Shown one piece after another: positions 63,031 through 64,000 of a stretch of DNA of 64,000 bases. Under the pieces are notes generated by a model, which saw only the letters and a list, made by a program, of their open reading frames with translations, was not told the origin of the DNA and made no database searches. The stretch is from Cheiracanthium punctorium (Eukaryota; Arthropoda; Arachnida; Araneae; Cheiracanthiidae). The position numbers and the translations under genes are program-made. Position 1 is the stretch's first letter. Each line of letters starts with the position of its first letter. The stretch covers positions 62,001-126,000 of the forward strand of contig JAWZYV010019552.1 in NCBI GenBank assembly GCA_038373885.1, in the 5' to 3' direction.

Positions 63031-64000
63031 CACAGTAGAAATATCAATAAAGAAGATCTGCTAATCGCAAATTGAGGGGGGTGAATCTTCTCTTGTATAG
63101 ATTGTTTAAAAAAACCATTTGTTTTAAAATTTTGTATTTCATCGGCAAATTAAAAAAACAATAATTAAATGAATAACTCAGTGGCGCAACACCAAAACGT
63201 AGGCCAAGGCTTGTTCTACCCAACCACGCGTTCGAGACCAGGGGTTCTAGGGCGCGGAAGCATAGGTCCCAGCCTTGCGCCCCTATATTAGACAAGCTGA
63301 CTCGTTCGGGCTGTTCATCTATATAAATAAAATTACACTTTTGTCTGTCTGACTTTTGGAATTCAAAAATACAGTGCTCATGCGACTCTCTTGGTTATTA
63401 GGCCGAATTTCCTTGTTCCCCCACCCACGCCTTAATAAAATAAATAATGCTAAACTTCTCTCCGTTATACTATAAGACTCATCTCTCACTTAAACGACGT
63501 TTTCTTACCCAAGAATTCATTCTATAATCTTTAAAGTTAACCATGCGCGTTTTCTTAACTTTAATCCTGCCACTACTGTGAAAGTACATAATCAATAATG
63601 CGTAACATTTCTCATCTAAATTTCTGCGTTATCAACGATGAAATCTATGGTGGGAGGATGGCTGGATCTGTCAAATTGATTAGTCCAAAATAGCTTAAAA
63701 GCTTTATGAGACTTTTAGAAGACATTTTCTACTTTCGTTGACTACAGAGACAAATATTACTTCTTTTTTGTTCCTTTTAAAAAAATCTGATCTGCAGACC
63801 TTTAAAATAAACGAAGTGATGAGTAAACCATAGCTTTGTATTTCGTGAACTTTTTTTTAATATTTAATGTACCATTATTTATTATATTTTATAAATTTTG
63901 TTAAACCGTTTTCTCGGGATTCAAAACTTTCAGTTTTTTTATGAAGGTAAAATAATTAATGCATATAAAATTTTAAACCTGTATAAAAAGACAATAATAC
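63031..64000. other. End of window, nothing firm
   Basis: A possible small hAT-like MITE at 63180-63287 (cagtggcgcaaca / cttgcgcccct) and a block ctatataaataaaattacac with tttgtctgtctg at 63319-63350, a common arthropod repeat type. No exon of the gene found before the window ends. Confidence 0.4.

Overview
The window is eukaryotic, most likely arthropod, and possibly chelicerate; that last step is an inference that the sequence does not settle. The reasons are large AT-rich introns with GT-AG borders, GC-rich exons, and dense MITE-type repeats of the mariner, hAT and piggyBac kinds together with tRNA-headed SINEs. The one gene family present is an F-spondin carrying a Kunitz domain, an arrangement typical of protostomes.

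A single plus-strand gene, F-spondin (spondin-1), occupies about 3.86-50.07 kb as eleven exons whose phases join without one break (1821 coding bases, 606 whole codons plus split codons at both ends). In order they encode the C-terminal part of a Reeler domain (exons 1-3), the Spondin_N domain (exons 4-7), three thrombospondin type-1 repeats (exons 8, 9, 10) and a six-cysteine Kunitz domain (exon 11). The signal peptide and start of the Reeler domain lie upstream of the window. The last confirmed exon ends in phase 1, so the gene continues. Two short candidate downstream exons (57705 and 59704) are open in the right phase but are unproven. The exon numbers are local to this window.

Most of the rest is intron built of repeats. 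0-3.4 kb: two copies of a minisatellite-bearing element and a solo LTR. 4-12 kb: a TTAA-flanked foldback MITE, a mariner relic, a pogo-like MITE, a mariner transposase pseudogene with a palindromic MITE inside it. 12.9-16.8 kb: a 1.1 kb element with HindIII-type palindrome arrays, then a 2.0 kb minisatellite element. 21-27 kb: more of the same, including a 2.3 kb foldback element carrying two datable insertions. 27-34 kb: AT-rich TIR elements and relics. 34-48 kb (intron 9, 13.7 kb): hAT-like elements, a second palindrome-array element, a solo LTR, and a 1.9 kb element that split a minisatellite array beside exon 10. 48-49 kb: a tandem array that has copied the exon-10 splice donor. 50-64 kb: foldback MITEs and a transposase remnant.

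The most unusual signal is in the repeats. Two element families (copies at 14.8, 22.6, 25.9, 40.8, 1.8 and 0.8 kb) differ widely in sequence yet share end architecture and an internal minisatellite of the same 173-bp period; they resemble non-autonomous Helentrons but I cannot assign them firmly. A second group has CCCA-type ends, dense hexamer palindromes and an internal tRNA-like module. No CRISPR, rRNA or genuine tRNA gene was seen.
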